Assembly: GCF_023507745.1 (NCBI RefSeq) | Contig: NZ_JALPZO010000134.1 | Coordinates: 62,001-126,000, forward strand | From: Vreelandella olivaria | GTDB lineage: Bacteria; Pseudomonadota; Gammaproteobacteria; Pseudomonadales; Halomonadaceae | Direction: 5' to 3' | Length of the DNA: 64,000 nt | Position numbers and translations under genes: made by a program | Shown: piece by piece, positions 62,638 through 64,000 of the stretch | Layout of the letters: each line of letters opens with the position of its first letter | Position numbering within the stretch: the stretch's first letter is position 1 | The notes under the pieces: generated by a model | What the model was told of the DNA's origin: nothing | Seen by the model: the letters and a program-made list of their open reading frames with translations, nothing else | Databases searched by the model: none

Positions 62638-64000
62638 GAATACTCCAGATGATATCGTTGGGAAAGACGCTGCTTGAAATCCTTGACAATATGCAGTGCC
62701 TCACGCAGTAAATCGCGTTCAAGCGATGAAAGCTCCTGTACTACCACACGGTTGGTTCTCTGTTCAGACGTTTCGCCCAGTTCATGCAACTGCTGTTTCA
62801 ACCGCAGTTCTGTAAACAGCGCCAGCGCTTCACCCAGATCATCGGCAAAGCGACGATCCAGTCGACCATCGGCCGCCAACGCATCCAAACGATCCAGAGT
62901 TGAGGTCGCTTTAATACGCCGTTCAAGCGCCATGGTGCGCACACCATGCACAATAGGAAAAATGCCACCCTTTTTAATATCGATGCCATGCTGGGGCTTT
63001 TTAAGTGAGCCAAACAGAGTCAGTGGTGTCGAAAACCGCAGGGCAGTACGTGCAAAATAGGAGAGCAGTAGTTCATCACGGGAGCAGTGCTCAAATAATT
63101 CATCGCGCACATGCTCCAGTAAGCCTGGATTACCCGCCACCGCATGGGCATCCAGTAGAATAGCCAGCTTCATCAAGCTGTCGCCATCCCTTGCGCTGGC
63201 CCACTTCACAATATTTTGCTTCCATTGGGAAACCGTCCCCACCCACTCTGGATTGGAAACCATAATATTGCCTGGACAGGGAGGGTAGCCCAACTGAATA
63301 AGTGTCTCCGTCAAGGTTTTCATTTGCTCTGCCACGTCGGGCCAATGACTGTCATCTGCTAAAATCAGCCCATTATCCTGGTCTGTTTTCAGGATCTGCT
63401 CGCCCCTTCCCTCACTTCCCATCACCATCAGACAGCTATGGGAATGATGCTGTTCATCAACAGTAAACACCCAGGCTTTGCTCATAATGCGCCCGTTGAG
63501 AGCTGCCAGCAGATCCATGGCAAAACGCAGCTTTACCCCTTGCGCCATTAATGCATTTACCAGTTCAGGGGTACGCTGGCTTGCGGCTGCCAGCGTCTCA
63601 AGATTGTTCGCCTGCTCCACTTGAAGGCTAACCACGTAGCTACGACTTGAGAAGTAGCTCAACACATCGGTCAGTTCAACAACGCCTTTGAGCGCCCCCT
63701 GCTCCATCACCACTACCCGGGCAACCTTATGGCGTGTCATTAATACCAGGGCTTCAAACAGGTATTGGTCGGCTGTTACCGTCACCAGTGAGAAGTGTGC
63801 CAGCTCTTCAACAGGGGTTGCATTGCTACAGTTGCCAAGTACCAGGCCATTGAGCAGATCGGTCTTGGTGACCATGCCAAATTTGCCCTGGGTGTTCACC
63901 AATAGGCTATCGGCATGGCTATCATTAAGCTGGATAACTGCATTGTTAATATCAGCAGAAGCATCCATCAACAGCGGCTCACGCATGCACTCACTCACTT
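62634..64000 (-). CDS. CBS/DUF294 nucleotidyltransferase-like protein, 5' part missing
   Basis: At least 455 residues, open at the right window edge. Two CBS domains come first (MREPLLMDASADINNAV; HKVARVVVMEQGALKGVVELTDVL), then a DUF294 GlnD-like nucleotidyltransferase domain with GSEGRGEQILKTDQDNGLI (Gly-Ser and two Asp) and a DUF294_C helical domain. Family members usually have a cyclic-nucleotide-binding domain before the CBS pair, probably lying beyond the edge. Such proteins are thought to act in signalling with the coupled exonuclease; the substrate is unknown. Confidence 0.88.
   Translation of the reverse strand, partial: VSECMREPLLMDASADINNAVIQLNDSHADSLLVNTQGKFGMVTKTDLLNGLVLGNCSNATPVEELAHFSLVTVTADQYLFEALVLMTRHKVARVVVMEQGALKGVVELTDVLSYFSSRSYVVSLQVEQANNLETLAAASQRTPELVNALMAQGVKLRFAMDLLAALNGRIMSKAWVFTVDEQHHSHSCLMVMGSEGRGEQILKTDQDNGLILADDSHWPDVAEQMKTLTETLIQLGYPPCPGNIMVSNPEWVGTVSQWKQNIVKWASARDGDSLMKLAILLDAHAVAGNPGLLEHVRDELFEHCSRDELLLSYFARTALRFSTPLTLFGSLKKPQHGIDIKKGGIFPIVHGVRTMALERRIKATSTLDRLDALAADGRLDRRFADDLGEALALFTELRLKQQLHELGETSEQRTNRVVVQELSSLERDLLREALHIVKDFKQRLSQRYHLEYS

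Overview
The window looks like a chromosomal segment of a halophilic gammaproteobacterium, most likely a Halomonas-type member of the Halomonadaceae. This is inferred from gene content and order (cbb3 oxidase cluster ccoNOQP-GHIS next to hemN and an FNR/Anr regulator, glcDEF, a phasin, several TRAP and ABC importers) and from the moderate GC of the core part. No 16S gene is present, so the genus is an inference.

Region 1-7.6 kb is AT-rich and unlike the rest. It is a one-strand locus for a small secreted peptide of the colicin V/class II microcin type: HlyD-like adaptor, periplasmic M16 protease, 92-residue precursor with a CvaC-like leader ending in Gly-Ala, 76-residue two-helix membrane protein (immunity candidate), JmjC/cupin-4 oxygenase, and a C39-peptidase ABC exporter cut by the left edge. 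Fur-like boxes lie at its promoter, and short repeats and an IS3-type transposase remnant follow. The combination of a microcin-type precursor with a 2-oxoglutarate/Fe(II) oxygenase and an M16 protease is the best candidate here for an undescribed system.

Region 8-27 kb holds a DUF192 protein and pyruvate kinase, then a purine/ureide catabolic island: uraH, puuD and uraD (urate to allantoin), a hydantoin/allantoin-racemase-like gene, puuE (allantoin to allantoate), allE and allA (ureidoglycine to glyoxylate and urea), an amino-acid-type ABC importer, a dipeptide-type ABC importer, an RpiR regulator and a GntR regulator. A palindrome TTGTATACAA recurs before six of these transcription units and probably defines one regulon. 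No allantoate amidohydrolase (allC) is visible.

Region 27-29 kb has a phasin and two GST-family genes. Region 29.6-48.2 kb handles hydroxy-acids: an L-lactate/glycolate permease, glcC and glcDEF with GlcG, and a second locus (TRAP transporter, crotonase, CaiB/BaiF CoA-transferase, class V aminotransferase, YdiJ-like FAD/FeS dehydrogenase, GlcG-like protein, GntR regulator) whose substrate cannot be named. TTGAATTCAA-type sites tie the second locus together; TGGT-N3-ACCA sites tie lldP to glc.

Region 48.3-49 kb is a five-gene tRNA operon (Val-Asp-Asp-Val-Asp) with a clear sigma70 promoter. Region 49.9-61 kb is the microaerobic respiration cluster: ccoNOQP, ccoGHIS, a TauE/SafE-like gene, hemN and fnr/anr, with FNR-like boxes before ccoN and hemN. 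The window ends with ttcA, a degenerate DnaQ-fold exonuclease and a CBS/DUF294 nucleotidyltransferase-like gene that runs off the right edge.
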